Of a stretch of DNA of 64,000 bases, positions 26,685 to 35,804 are shown one piece after another. This DNA is from Paenibacillus xylanexedens (GTDB taxonomy: Bacteria > Bacillota > Bacilli > Paenibacillales > Paenibacillaceae): contig NZ_VEBF01000001.1 in the NCBI RefSeq assembly GCF_007676705.1, positions 2,108,001 to 2,172,000 on the forward strand, given 5' to 3'. Both the position numbers and the translations under genes were made by a program. Position 1 is the stretch's first letter; every line of letters begins with the position of its first letter. The notes under the pieces were generated by a model. It was given only the letters and a program-made list of their open reading frames with translations. It made no database searches and was not told the origin of the DNA.

Positions 26685-26914
26685 CTATATAAATTAAACT
26701 AAACATTTACACGAAACGGAGAGGACAGAAATAACCTGAAGAAGCGCAAGCGTTCGCCTAAAAGCTTTCTGGAAGAAAGCTGCATCGGAAGCATATGCTA
26801 TCCCCGGATTTACCATTTATAAATGAATCAAAAAATCTGGGGATAACAGCGATCGGAAGGTTGTTCTGTCATCGAAGTGGCCAGTGTAAATATTCTTTAG
26901 TTCAACTTATATAG
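26685..26914. repeat. MITE-like repeat, copy C (inverted relative to A and B)
   Basis: 230 bp bounded by CTATATAAATTAAACTAA and its inverse TTAGTTCAACTTATATAG. Its interior is the reverse complement of the interior of copies A and B (CGGAGAGGACAGAA, AGCGTTCGCC, TCTGGGGATAACAG) with an extra stretch around 26765-26815. It ends one base before the ribosome binding site of the TetR gene. Confidence 0.85.
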
Positions 26915-26929
26915 CGAGGAGGAAAATAG

Positions 26930-27523
26930 ATGTCTGAAACTCCGAATTCGATGGACCGAAGAATTAAAAAATCAAAAGCTGCACTGAAGGATGCACTCAT
27001 CCATTTGATGCAAAAACATCCCTTTAAAGAAATATCGATTACGGATATTGTGCAGCGTGCCGACCTGAATCGGGGAACTTTCTACCGACATTATCAGTAC
27101 AAAGAAGACCTGTTCAACGAGATCATTGATGATGTGATTCAGGATCTGGTGACTTCTTTTCGCAAACCCTATCAAGGCTTGAAAGAGTTCGAGGTTGGTC
27201 TGATGCCCTCTTCGGCAATCACTATATTTGAGCATGTTCACCAACACGCACAATTCTACACACTGGTTGTGCAATCCGAGGCTTCTTCCAACTTCCAGCG
27301 CATGATCTGTGATGTTCTTCGAGATCTCTCCTTACAGGACCTGAACCAAATCTTCCCGCAGCACATTAACCATGAACTGCTGGCAAGTTACCAGTCTCAT
27401 GCGATATTCGGCATGATCATGGAGTGGATCAGACAAGACTTCAAGCACAGCCCCGCCTACATGGCTGAGGAATTGTTCAAGATCATTCATTACAGGCCTG
27501 ACAATGTCGTGTTGAAAGACTGA
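26930..27523 (+). CDS. TetR/AcrR-family transcriptional regulator
   Basis: 197 residues. RRIKKSKAALKDALIHLM and the helix-turn-helix ISITDIVQRADLNRGTFYRHY (about 35-55) define the TetR DNA-binding domain. The C-terminal part (HAQFYTLVVQSE ... YQSHAIFGMIMEWIRQDFKHSPAYMAEEL) resembles the TetR_C_7-type ligand domain. Start ATG follows CGAGGAGGAAAATAG. Repeat copy C ends just before this ribosome binding site, so the promoter must lie inside or beyond the repeat. Likely repressor of the divergent SDR gene and itself. Confidence 0.9.
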   Translation: MSETPNSMDRRIKKSKAALKDALIHLMQKHPFKEISITDIVQRADLNRGTFYRHYQYKEDLFNEIIDDVIQDLVTSFRKPYQGLKEFEVGLMPSSAITIFEHVHQHAQFYTLVVQSEASSNFQRMICDVLRDLSLQDLNQIFPQHINHELLASYQSHAIFGMIMEWIRQDFKHSPAYMAEELFKIIHYRPDNVVLKD

Positions 27524-27605
27524 ACATTCAAATCGTCATACACCATACAGCATCGTCATTGAGAGGGATTTTAAGAAAGGTTTATCACCATAATAATGTA
27601 AATAC

Positions 27606-27652
27606 ATTCCTGTAATTTCTGGTATTGATATGTTAGATTATCCAATGGAATA
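27606..27652 (+). promoter_or_regulatory. Conserved upstream region of secreted paralog 2
   Basis: Gapless counterpart of 9441-9487, with the same ATTCCTGTAATTTCT and TATGTTAGATTATCCA-TGGAATA segments. The two genes are therefore probably controlled by the same factor. Confidence 0.6.
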
Positions 27653-27678
27653 CAAACAAAAGGAGGATGACATTACAT

Positions 27679-28212
27679 TTGAAGAAGTCGTGGATTATAT
27701 CATTGATTACCAGTTTTGTTTTGCTTGGCGGAGTGCTTTTCTCTCCAGCCGCTTCTGCCGATGCAGCCAAAGTAGCAACCTCTACATATTCAGATCAGAG
27801 TTATGAAGAATTTAAGGAGTACACTACTCAGTTATTTGCGCTTGAAACTTATGAGGCCAAAGCTTTTACCGCTTTGGAAAGCATCGATACACAGGTAACT
27901 TCAACGAATCGCAAGTCCATGTATCTTAAACTTACGAATACGGTGATCCCCAATTATACAAAATTGGTATCCAAGGCAAAACAAATCAAGCCTACCAACC
28001 CGAAACTTAAGAAAATCCACGCCACATTTATCAAGGCAAGTTACACTCAGCTCGAAGGGTACCTCTTGTACCAAAAAGCAGTATCCAAGAACAAAGTGAA
28101 TTACACGTTACTAAAACAGGGTAATGCCAAAGTAAACACCGCTGGTGTTCTAATGAACCAATGCGAACAACAGTTATACGCTTATGCAAGAAGTTTGGGG
28201 TATGACAACTAG
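27679..28212 (+). CDS. Small secreted protein of unknown function (paralog 2)
   Basis: Start chosen as TTG 27679 (KKSWIISLITSFVLLGG...), because it aligns with the first residue of the paralog and lies 12 nt after AGGAGG. An ATG at 27667 overlaps the ribosome binding site and would add four residues. 177 residues: a signal peptide with AxA cleavage near ASADA, then NRKSMYLKLTNTVIPNYTKL and KQIKPTNPKLKKIHATFIK, closely matching the protein at 9520-10098. It lacks the long acidic insertion of paralog 1. Function unknown. Confidence 0.85.
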   Translation: MKKSWIISLITSFVLLGGVLFSPAASADAAKVATSTYSDQSYEEFKEYTTQLFALETYEAKAFTALESIDTQVTSTNRKSMYLKLTNTVIPNYTKLVSKAKQIKPTNPKLKKIHATFIKASYTQLEGYLLYQKAVSKNKVNYTLLKQGNAKVNTAGVLMNQCEQQLYAYARSLGYDN

Positions 28213-28233
28213 TACCTATCTTTATAGAAGCCC

Positions 28234-28278
28234 AAAAAGCGACCATTCCCCATACTTAATGGAGAAAGGTCGCTTTTT
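28234..28278. terminator. Bidirectional terminator
   Basis: AAAAAGCGACC (28234-28244) pairs with GGTCGCTTTTT (28268-28278). A/T runs on both sides allow termination of both the secreted protein gene and the convergent TelA operon. Confidence 0.85.
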
Positions 28279-28332
28279 CTAATTATAAATAAAGAGGACA
28301 ATCTAATACGTATTTATTTCTCTCTCTCCTGA

Positions 28333-29472
28333 TCACAGCCCCAGCTTCTGCCCCTTCTCCAACCGCTGAATTTGCTGCTCTCCGGTATCCGCAAGTTCAC
28401 GGAACTGGTTAATCGTCTCGCGCATTCTTGGCAGAGCTTCCTGCTTATAAAGACTGATTGAATCGAGCGCTGACAACACATCGGTGAACGCCTGTTTCAT
28501 CGTATCCACGGAAATGCTGGCTTCATACGCCTGCTTTTGGATGGCAATCCCCTGATCTTTGAGCATTTTGGAAGTACCTGCGATCAGATCGTTGGTTGTC
28601 TGGTTCAACAATTCAATCTTCTGCAATACAATCTTCTGGTTATACAAAGCACTCGCTACAGTAACGGCAATTTTCAGTGCCGAGATCGTTACATTCTTCG
28701 CCCGGTCTACCCCTCGGATCAGTTCCTTGTTGTTGCGGATCACCACTTCAATCGCCATGATACCCTGCTGGTTCACAACCAACATCTGCTGCAGATCCAT
28801 GACCCGTTGGCGAAGAGGGAACAGTACTTCTTCCGTGATAAAACGAACTTTCTCGGGGTCCTCGTTGCGGACCTTCGCCGCTTCAATCTGGGCGTCGATG
28901 GATTCATCCATGAGCACACCAAGCTGGATTTCCTTTTGTAGTCGCTTGGTGAGTTCTCTCAGGTTCTGTTGTTCAATCTCCAGCGTTGTATTATCGTTAC
29001 GGAGTGTGGATCTGCCCTTATCCAAGGAGGTTACGATGTCAGCGATGACTGCGTCAGCCTTCTGATATTTCAGGAAATAAGCGCGAAGCGGATTGAACAA
29101 TTTCCCGAGAAAACCGGTCTTGGCGAAATCGACCACGCTCGGGTCGAGATCCTTCAGTTGCATATGCAGCTCGGTCAAGCCTTTGGCGACCTGACCGCCC
29201 TCGTCTCCCGTCTTGGACAGATGTCCAACGGAGACTTGAAGCAAGGCGTTTTTCTCGGAAGAGGATCTCATCGTGTTCATGCCAAAGCCGTCAATGGATT
29301 GCAGAATCTCTTTGCGCTTCTCCAGGGATTCAAGATCCAGTGTCATGATCATCTCTACGTTGGCATTTGCCACTTGTTGAAGCTCCGCGACCTCGGCGGG
29401 CACGGGTTTCACTTCTTCCTCAATGACCTTCTGAATTTCTTTCTGGCTCGGTATCTCCATTGAAAATGACAT
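28333..29472 (-). CDS. TelA/KlaA-family toxic anion resistance protein
   Basis: Start set at ATG 29472 (MSFSMEIPSQKE), preceded by AAGGGGGAAC; 379 residues. The sequence is almost entirely helical and coiled coil, with DLESLEKRKEILQSIDGFGMNTM and LRQRVMDLQQMLVVNQQGIMAIEVVIRNNKELIRGVDRAKNVTISALK. The latter is the characteristic TelA (PF05816) core. The family is linked to tellurite and antimicrobial stress; the biochemical role is not known. Last gene of an operon after a membrane coiled-coil protein and a VWA protein, with a 200-bp gap containing part of a MITE-like repeat. Confidence 0.88.
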   Translation of the reverse strand: MSFSMEIPSQKEIQKVIEEEVKPVPAEVAELQQVANANVEMIMTLDLESLEKRKEILQSIDGFGMNTMRSSSEKNALLQVSVGHLSKTGDEGGQVAKGLTELHMQLKDLDPSVVDFAKTGFLGKLFNPLRAYFLKYQKADAVIADIVTSLDKGRSTLRNDNTTLEIEQQNLRELTKRLQKEIQLGVLMDESIDAQIEAAKVRNEDPEKVRFITEEVLFPLRQRVMDLQQMLVVNQQGIMAIEVVIRNNKELIRGVDRAKNVTISALKIAVTVASALYNQKIVLQKIELLNQTTNDLIAGTSKMLKDQGIAIQKQAYEASISVDTMKQAFTDVLSALDSISLYKQEALPRMRETINQFRELADTGEQQIQRLEKGQKLGL

Positions 29473-29548
29473 CTGCAGTTCCCCCTTTAGATACGTGCTG
29501 TAAAATGATTGATATGCCACGCGAGTGACTCCGATTGCAGTACCATCC

Positions 29549-29640
29549 TCCGATCGCTGTTATCCCCAGATTTCTTCATCTTCCTCTTTAATCGGTTGAA
29601 ATCTAGTGATAAAGGCGAACGCTATGCTTCTTCAGATCGG
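29549..29640. repeat. Decayed internal fragment of the MITE-like repeat (copy D)
   Basis: Contains CGATCGCTGTTATCCCCAGA and GATAAAGGCGAACGCTATGC in the same order and spacing as copies A and B. The terminal inverted repeats are missing. It lies between the TelA and VWA genes. Confidence 0.65.
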
Positions 29641-29671
29641 TTCTGCACTCTACGTCTTCGTATTAATAAAT

Positions 29672-31360
29672 TTACATCTGTACGTTAAACAGGTTACCGA
29701 TCTTGTATACGACATCGTCGGTATCGGCATTGATGCTTGCAGCCTCGTTAATGCTGGAGATGCTCTCCAAAGCCTTGATGTCCGCGTTGTATCCAATCGT
29801 ATAGATCGGCACTTTGTACGTCTCGACCAGATCCCGGATATCCTTGAGGGTATGACCTTCGTTGGTCTCGCCATCACTCAGGACAAAAATCAGCGGCTTC
29901 ACGTTCGGATTAGCAGCCATATAATCTTCCAGCATCTTCATTGCCACTACGATCCCATCAAAAGTCGCCGTACCGCCACCAGCTTGCAGACTATCGACTG
30001 TTCCGACAAACATGGACTGCTGGTTCGTATCATACTTGGCAATTGGCAGATTCACAGTTACCCCGCTGGAGTAAGAAACCAATCCAATACTGTTCTCTGT
30101 GCCCAGGTACTTCTGACCTTTGCGCAAGGACTCTTTCAGTCGGTTAAGCGGCTCACCGTCCATGCTTCCGGATACGTCCGTCACGAACACGGCGGCAATG
30201 GGTTTACTGCCGTTCTTCTTCTCTTTCCATACTTTCTGCGCAGACAACAACGTGCCGCCATCCACGGTAGCCAGCTCGGATTTGTAATCCTGTAGCCCGT
30301 TGAAACCGAACTCTTCCGCCGATTGTTGGTACTTCGCCTGAGTGACGAATTCCGCGAACTTCTGGATGATCTCCTGTTTGTTCTGCGGCAATTGACCGAG
30401 TGCATACAGCGGGCTATCATGTCTCACGCCAAATGGCGTAAAGACGTAACCACTCTTCAGATCAGCGGTATTCACATACGTCTGGTATTCGAGTACAAAG
30501 GCATCGAGTCTGCCTGACTTGGCAGCTTCTCGCATCTGAATCGTTGTTGAAGCGGTAAACGGTACATTGGTCTGGAACTTTTCGAATCCTTCAATGGCCT
30601 TCTCGCCGAGTGGATTGGTACTATCATACGTATTCAGTGCGGTCACCAGGAAATTCAGTCCTGTGGAGCTGGCAAATGGATCGGTATATCCCATCGCGAG
30701 TTCATTGTTGGCAATGGCTTCGGTTACGGTTTTTACATTAACGGAGCCGTACGTATCAACCAGTGCATCATATTTGGCTTTGGAGATGACAATACCCGGA
30801 ACATTCCCGACCAGTCGCTCGGATACCATCTCTGTCTTCACCCCACTGGCCTCAACCATCTCGCCCCATAGTTCGTTAGAAGGTGTAAATGCATCCGGCA
30901 TATACTTGCCAGACTTGATATAATCGGTAGCCGTACCGGAGGCGATGTTGCGGATTTTGACCGACACCTGTTTGCCACCAACGGTAATATTGGCTTGGTT
31001 GAACTCCTCACCCACCTCGGTTAACCAGCCGTCTACCCCGCTGCCCGACTTCTCTGTGGAAGAGAAGATTTCGACGTAATCATTCGTTGTATTCTCTACA
31101 GCAATCGGAAATTTCGAGATATCCGGCAGTGATTCTGCCACATCGACCGGGTCGAGATCAATCTGCCCTTTGACGGGTTCCGCCGTTGCTGGCGCAATAT
31201 CCGAGTACAATTTACCAAGCGCTTTACCTGCATTCTCTGTGCTCACCTGTGTGGTCGACTTGCCAAAGTTCGATGTTAGTGTAATTCCTGCATAGACCAG
31301 ACCGAATACGAGTACCAGCATTACAATCGATATGAAAAAAAACTTTCCCTTCTTCGCCAT
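29672..31360 (-). CDS. Membrane-anchored VWA domain protein with solute-binding-like domain
   Basis: 562 residues. One N-terminal membrane segment (residues 7-27) anchors an extracellular protein. Residues about 90-350 resemble an extracellular type-1/molybdate-like binding fold (WLTEVGEEFNQANITVGGKQ, GYTDPFASSTGLNFL). Residues about 385-560 are a von Willebrand factor A domain with an intact MIDAS: DVSGS near residue 395, a Thr in GGGTATFDG and Asp in LSDGETNEGH. The domain pair suggests a metal-dependent adhesion or ligand-capture role on the surface. It lies between the TelA gene and the coiled-coil membrane gene, all on one strand. Confidence 0.85.
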   Translation of the reverse strand: MAKKGKFFFISIVMLVLVFGLVYAGITLTSNFGKSTTQVSTENAGKALGKLYSDIAPATAEPVKGQIDLDPVDVAESLPDISKFPIAVENTTNDYVEIFSSTEKSGSGVDGWLTEVGEEFNQANITVGGKQVSVKIRNIASGTATDYIKSGKYMPDAFTPSNELWGEMVEASGVKTEMVSERLVGNVPGIVISKAKYDALVDTYGSVNVKTVTEAIANNELAMGYTDPFASSTGLNFLVTALNTYDSTNPLGEKAIEGFEKFQTNVPFTASTTIQMREAAKSGRLDAFVLEYQTYVNTADLKSGYVFTPFGVRHDSPLYALGQLPQNKQEIIQKFAEFVTQAKYQQSAEEFGFNGLQDYKSELATVDGGTLLSAQKVWKEKKNGSKPIAAVFVTDVSGSMDGEPLNRLKESLRKGQKYLGTENSIGLVSYSSGVTVNLPIAKYDTNQQSMFVGTVDSLQAGGGTATFDGIVVAMKMLEDYMAANPNVKPLIFVLSDGETNEGHTLKDIRDLVETYKVPIYTIGYNADIKALESISSINEAASINADTDDVVYKIGNLFNVQM

Positions 31361-31372
31361 ACGAGCAACCCC

Positions 31373-32110
31373 TCACTGTCTGTATAATTTGGTGTGCTTG
31401 ATTAACTGATCAATCTCCTGCATACAAGGCATCTGTTCAATATCTCCGGCTTCGAAGCTGTCGAGGCGTGAAATCTCCAATAACAACTGATCGAGCTTGA
31501 GCAAAATTTCCTCATTGGTGTGAAGCGAATTTTTCACATAAGACAGATAATCGTTGTATACCTTGGTTTTTTCCTGAAAAAGCTTCTGGGGAAGTGTGGA
31601 GGACTTGGATTTCATCATGTTGGCATAGTCGGCTTCATCGAATACATTCAACCGGTTCAGCACACTGCGGATGTTCAGGTACAACAGCTTCTCCACTTCC
31701 AATGTGACCGAAGCGAATTTCTTGTAGCTCAGTTCCCCTGGATCAAAGCGTTGATGAAGCACGTTCAGGAGTGTTTCTTTTTTCTTTTTCATCCGGCTTA
31801 GTTGGGACAGCCCGAGCGTGATATCTTCTTCGAGGATTTTGATGCGTCTATAGAAAGATAGTGCTTCCACATAATCTTCATGTGTTTCGATATGCTTCAC
31901 AGGCAGGACTACCGGCTGTCTGAACAGCAAGGTGTAACTGCCATATAAGAGTGCCATGGCACTGCCGAACAGAAGGGTAACGGATAGCGCAGTTGTGAAT
32001 GCACCCTCCTCGAAATTCAGCCCGATAAAGCCGGGTGAGAATGCCAGTACATTCACAGCCACAATACCGAAGATCAGCCCCAATAATTTTATGTACTTGA
32101 TCATGTTCAA
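31373..32110 (-). CDS. Membrane protein with long cytoplasmic coiled coil
   Basis: 245 residues. Two N-terminal membrane segments (about 7-30 and 38-62) are followed by a charged helical region with heptad character (YRRIKILEEDITLGLSQLSRMKKKKETLL). It is 12 bp from the VWA gene and clearly in the same operon. It occupies the place that XpaC-like proteins take beside TelA in other Firmicutes, but I see no specific XpaC signature. Function unknown; perhaps it links the extracellular VWA protein with the cytoplasmic TelA protein. Confidence 0.75.
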   Translation of the reverse strand: MNMIKYIKLLGLIFGIVAVNVLAFSPGFIGLNFEEGAFTTALSVTLLFGSAMALLYGSYTLLFRQPVVLPVKHIETHEDYVEALSFYRRIKILEEDITLGLSQLSRMKKKKETLLNVLHQRFDPGELSYKKFASVTLEVEKLLYLNIRSVLNRLNVFDEADYANMMKSKSSTLPQKLFQEKTKVYNDYLSYVKNSLHTNEEILLKLDQLLLEISRLDSFEAGDIEQMPCMQEIDQLIKHTKLYRQ

Positions 32111-32461
32111 TCATCCGACCTCCTTTTATGTTATATATTAGTTCTTTATGTCGTAATTTTCCTATTCAACTTATTCTTATTGTACATGATGTTAACGCTC
32201 TCAGGTGGATAACATTGGATACTCGGATACTCATAATATACGTGGTTTGGGCTTATCCCATTTCATATTTTCAGGGACAACGTGGAACTTGGCAGGAAAT
32301 TTTATGGAAAAAGAAATGTTATCAGGTAATACGTGGAAAATATCTATGCGTGTCATTTTTTATATAAGACTTGTCTGAAAAAAGAGCAATGCAAAAGGGA
32401 CGAAACGTTGATCATCCCGTTTCGTCACTTATGCGTTGGTTCATCATTTTTTTGTGTTCTA
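32111..32461. other. Intergenic region, 351 bp
   Basis: Holds the promoter side of the membrane/VWA/TelA operon and, at 32399-32426, the stem GACGAAACG/CGTTTCGTC. On the minus strand this stem is followed by CCCTTTTGC and may end the Uma2 transcript. No gene was recognised. Confidence 0.5.
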
Positions 32462-33028
32462 CTACCTCAGTTTGAACAACGAATCCAGCGAAATGCGCAA
32501 GTCAGGATACACGACGGATTGAATCGTTTCCTGTTCTGTATACAGATGACGGGTCTGGTAACTGCCATCCTCAAGCGAGTACACATGGACAGTTTGATTG
32601 CCGGGGTCAACAATCCAATATTCGTTCACGCCATATTTCTGATACAAGTTAAATTTTTCGTTAAAATCCTTTAACGCAGTAGAAGGCGATAACACCTCTA
32701 TAATTAAAGAAGGTGCACCGTGGCAGCCACTTTTGGAAATCTGGTCTTTCGAGCACACCACCGATAGGTCAGGTTGTACAATTTGATCTGGTACATCATA
32801 TTGTTCGTTTTCGCTAAAATACACATCGAAAGGGGCTACAAACACGAAACATTTTCGATTCTGAAAAAAAGTCCGCAAGGAGAAGTGCAGCTCACCCACA
32901 ATAAACTGGTGCGATGAAGTAGGTACTGGCGACATATTAAAAGCTTTGCCGTTAATTAATTCCCAAGATCCTTCCCATGTTAACCAATCCTGAAAGTTAT
33001 AAGTACCTTTATTATCGGGTTTTGCCAC
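32462..33028 (-). CDS. Uma2-family (DUF820) putative restriction-endonuclease-like protein
   Basis: Start chosen as GTG 33028, which lies 8 nt after GAGGAGG; the TTG at 33049 lacks its own ribosome binding site. 188 residues. PDLSVVCSKD, IIEVLSPSTALKDFNEKFNLYQKYGVNEYWIVDP and TVHVYSLEDGSYQ are the diagnostic blocks of Uma2 proteins. They provide a PD-(D/E)xK nuclease core: Asp of PDLSV and Glu/Val of IIEV, with the lysine in the KF.LY.KYG helix. These proteins are abundant in cyanobacteria and Firmicutes; the cellular role is unknown. It is downstream of the GH127 gene on the same strand. Confidence 0.85.
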   Translation of the reverse strand: MAKPDNKGTYNFQDWLTWEGSWELINGKAFNMSPVPTSSHQFIVGELHFSLRTFFQNRKCFVFVAPFDVYFSENEQYDVPDQIVQPDLSVVCSKDQISKSGCHGAPSLIIEVLSPSTALKDFNEKFNLYQKYGVNEYWIVDPGNQTVHVYSLEDGSYQTRHLYTEQETIQSVVYPDLRISLDSLFKLR

Positions 33029-33111
33029 ACTTCCATCCTCCTCTTCCAACTAACCGTAATTTATTTTCATTATAACATTGTGTTTTGCGCCTTTTCACAC
33101 CATGCCTCTTA

Positions 33112-35433
33112 TTATGAAAAGATGGATTCCGGTTTGCTCCGCGTGGTGCGTACCTCAACGACTTTTCCGGCGCAACCGTTGTCACCCAACGCTTGGAACA
33201 CCACTGTAACGCTATCTTTTCCCGATGTAACGGACTCAGGAATATCATAGGTTACATAAAATACGTCGCCGATTTTGTTCATGTGAATTCGCTGCTCTCC
33301 GATAACAGTTCCATCCACGGTAATGCTGAATCGTCTATCATATAACGTACCTTCCCTCTCAAATGGGGAATGATCTCCGCCCCAATAGGCCACGCATAGA
33401 TAATTGGATGCCGTTCGATCCACTGCCAGTTGGTAACTGAAATAAGCCCCGCTGACACCAAAAGCCTCCCGCCACATATGCAGCTTGTTGCGACTGTCCG
33501 TATACGACCCGTTGTGATGCTCCCCACGGCAGTTGCTATCCAGTTGATGTCCGATCTCATCCTGCTGACCATCCGCCTGAACCCTGTCGATCGTAATATC
33601 ATTTAATTCTTTTTCAAGTGCATCACCTTCATCGTTAAACGGCCAATACACCGTATAGAACTCATGATGCACATCATAGAAGGGAACAAGCTTCACGGCT
33701 TCGCCCGTGGAAGTGACATCCTTGCTAAGTTCAAATGTTAACGTGCCTGCATCCACGACCTTGATCCACTCCCGTACATCCTTCTGCTCCGTCCAGATCA
33801 CAGGTACGGGTGCAGTCTTGGGATTCAGTGCTGTTTCGTCCACAATCGTATCCTCAGGCAGACCCTCGCTTCCAAGTGCACCGGCGAGTACAATCGGACC
33901 GTACAGGAAGGCCACTTTGTGGGCATCATCCCGGGAAGTGTACTGGTGGAGCGACATCGGCAGTGTGATGGTAATGACATCGCCCGCTGTCCATGTGCGG
34001 TCGATGGAAAGATAGCCGGGTTCCATCCGTGTATACGGATGCTCCGTATCCCCGTTGACGGTTGCCGTCATTGGCTCTTGCAGCCATGAGGGCACGCGTA
34101 GTCTTAGATGGGCCGAGGCGCTGCCTCCGGTGATCGTCAGGGTTACCTTTTCCGAATAAGGAAAGTCGGTTTCGAGCTTCAGGGATATCCCCTGAGACAT
34201 CCAATCCAGCTGGGAAGCGATATACAGGTTGACGTACAGGTCTTGCTCGTCTTCGAAATAGATGGCCTCGGCATATTTGCCCGGGTTCTCCATGCCTGAT
34301 CCTGTACAGCACCACCAAGCCGTATCGTGTGTACCATAGATTTTGTAGTGACCTTGCAGCGTTGAGGCAAAATACGTTTTGTTCCCCGTATCCGGGTCCT
34401 GCGTGCCCAGGAGGTGATTGTAGATGGCGTTTTCATAATAGTCCATGTAGGCGCTATCGTGATTCCAGGCGAAAAGTTGTTTCGTCAGATGCATCATGTT
34501 GTGGGTACAGCAGCTCTCTCCTGTCTTGATCCCGAGACTCTCCATACCCTTCGCTTCATAATGCTCCGATATGCTCGTCGCGCCAAAGACGTAGGAACGA
34601 TGATGAATGGTCGTATCCCAGAAAAATTCTGCCGCTGTCCGGTAACTCTCATGGGAGTGATCCTGGTTGTAGATCTCGGCTGCACCGATCACTTTGGGAA
34701 TCTGGGTATTGGCGTGTCTGCCTTGAAGATCATCCTGCTTGTGTTCCAATGGTCTGAGAATCAATTGATGGGTAAACTTATTAGCGATCTCAAGGTATAA
34801 GGCTTTGCCTGTGATTCCATACAAATGTGCAAATACTTCATTCATGCCCCCGTGTTCACTTTGAAGCATCGTCTGCATCTGTTCTTCTGTCATCGGGAGC
34901 AAACCTTCTACTGCCCAATCTGCAAATCGAGTAACCACCTCAAGTGCCTGTCCGTTGCCAGTCAGTTTATAGGCGTCAATCAGACCACGATAGATTTTGT
35001 GCACACTATACCAGGGAACCCAGTATTCACCGATGTTGAATCCACCAATATGTTCGGCGCGGAATGCGATGTGGAATGCCTCTTCGGACAAACCGCCGAT
35101 ATATCCGCTCCCCGTAGTCTGCTGGATTCTCGCCAGTTCGGTAACCGCATAATCCAACGTTTCTTTTAATGTGATATTTCCGGTGGCTTGATACGTTACA
35201 GCGAGCGCTGACAGATAGTGGCCGAGGGAATGCCCGCTGATGGAACGTGCCTCCCACCCCGCGTAGCGTTCTTTTCGGGCCGGTAACCCATGGGCTTCGA
35301 AGCACGGAGCCAGGAATCGATCAATATCCAGCGATAACAGGTAACGCTCCCCAACCTCTTGTGATGTTTGAAAAACACCATTTAACAGATCTACATGTTC
35401 CGGTCCCAGAAATCCTTTTTTCGTATCAATCAT
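33112..35433 (-). CDS. GH127 beta-L-arabinofuranosidase (DUF1680)
   Basis: Start set at ATG 35433, 8 nt after AAGGAG; a GTG at 35442 overlaps the ribosome binding site. 773 residues, no signal peptide. The zinc/nucleophile set of GH127 is present: Glu306 and Cys308-Cys309 in GESCC, and Cys375-Cys376 in WWCCTGSGMENPGKY. The first 430 residues form the helical barrel, and the rest beta-sandwich domains with FLYGPIVLAGALG. The enzyme would release L-arabinofuranose from oligosaccharides in the cytoplasm. The AraC regulator encoded divergently at 35805 probably controls it. Confidence 0.92.
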   Translation of the reverse strand: MIDTKKGFLGPEHVDLLNGVFQTSQEVGERYLLSLDIDRFLAPCFEAHGLPARKERYAGWEARSISGHSLGHYLSALAVTYQATGNITLKETLDYAVTELARIQQTTGSGYIGGLSEEAFHIAFRAEHIGGFNIGEYWVPWYSVHKIYRGLIDAYKLTGNGQALEVVTRFADWAVEGLLPMTEEQMQTMLQSEHGGMNEVFAHLYGITGKALYLEIANKFTHQLILRPLEHKQDDLQGRHANTQIPKVIGAAEIYNQDHSHESYRTAAEFFWDTTIHHRSYVFGATSISEHYEAKGMESLGIKTGESCCTHNMMHLTKQLFAWNHDSAYMDYYENAIYNHLLGTQDPDTGNKTYFASTLQGHYKIYGTHDTAWWCCTGSGMENPGKYAEAIYFEDEQDLYVNLYIASQLDWMSQGISLKLETDFPYSEKVTLTITGGSASAHLRLRVPSWLQEPMTATVNGDTEHPYTRMEPGYLSIDRTWTAGDVITITLPMSLHQYTSRDDAHKVAFLYGPIVLAGALGSEGLPEDTIVDETALNPKTAPVPVIWTEQKDVREWIKVVDAGTLTFELSKDVTSTGEAVKLVPFYDVHHEFYTVYWPFNDEGDALEKELNDITIDRVQADGQQDEIGHQLDSNCRGEHHNGSYTDSRNKLHMWREAFGVSGAYFSYQLAVDRTASNYLCVAYWGGDHSPFEREGTLYDRRFSITVDGTVIGEQRIHMNKIGDVFYVTYDIPESVTSGKDSVTVVFQALGDNGCAGKVVEVRTTRSKPESIFS

Positions 35434-35458
35434 TACATTCACTCCTTCTCGGGATGTA

Positions 35459-35651
35459 CTACATAAGTTGAACTAAAGATTATTTACACTGACACTACGA
35501 TGACAGAATAACCTTCCAATCGCTGTTATCCCCAGATTTTTTTGATCCCCTTTCTCAAGGGAAAGTCCAGGGATAAAGGCGAACGCTCCGCTTTTTCAGG
35601 TTTTTTCTGTCCTCTCCGTTATCATGTAAATGATTAGTTCAACTTATATAG
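35459..35651. repeat. MITE-like repeat, copy B
   Basis: 193 bp with ends CTACATAAGTTGAACTAA and TTAGTTCAACTTATATAG. The interior is nearly the same as copy A (ACCTTCCAATCGCTGTTATC, GGATAAAGGCGAACGCTCCG, TTTTTTCTGTCCTCTCCG). It fills half of the space between GH127 and the divergent AraC gene. Confidence 0.88.
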
Positions 35652-35804
35652 ATATCCATTCATTCTTGAGGGGTAAAATCCGTTTTATTAGATACAAGAC
35701 TAATACTCATCAATCCACTGCAGAGCTTGAATATCCTCATATTATCAAATAAAATACAATTACATCAGACTCATAATCCAAGAAAAGGTGGATAAATCCG
35801 TCCT

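Noticed and set aside
29473..29520. N-terminal extension of the TelA-like protein
   Set aside because: The ATG at 29472 has a good ribosome binding site; the upstream part has none.
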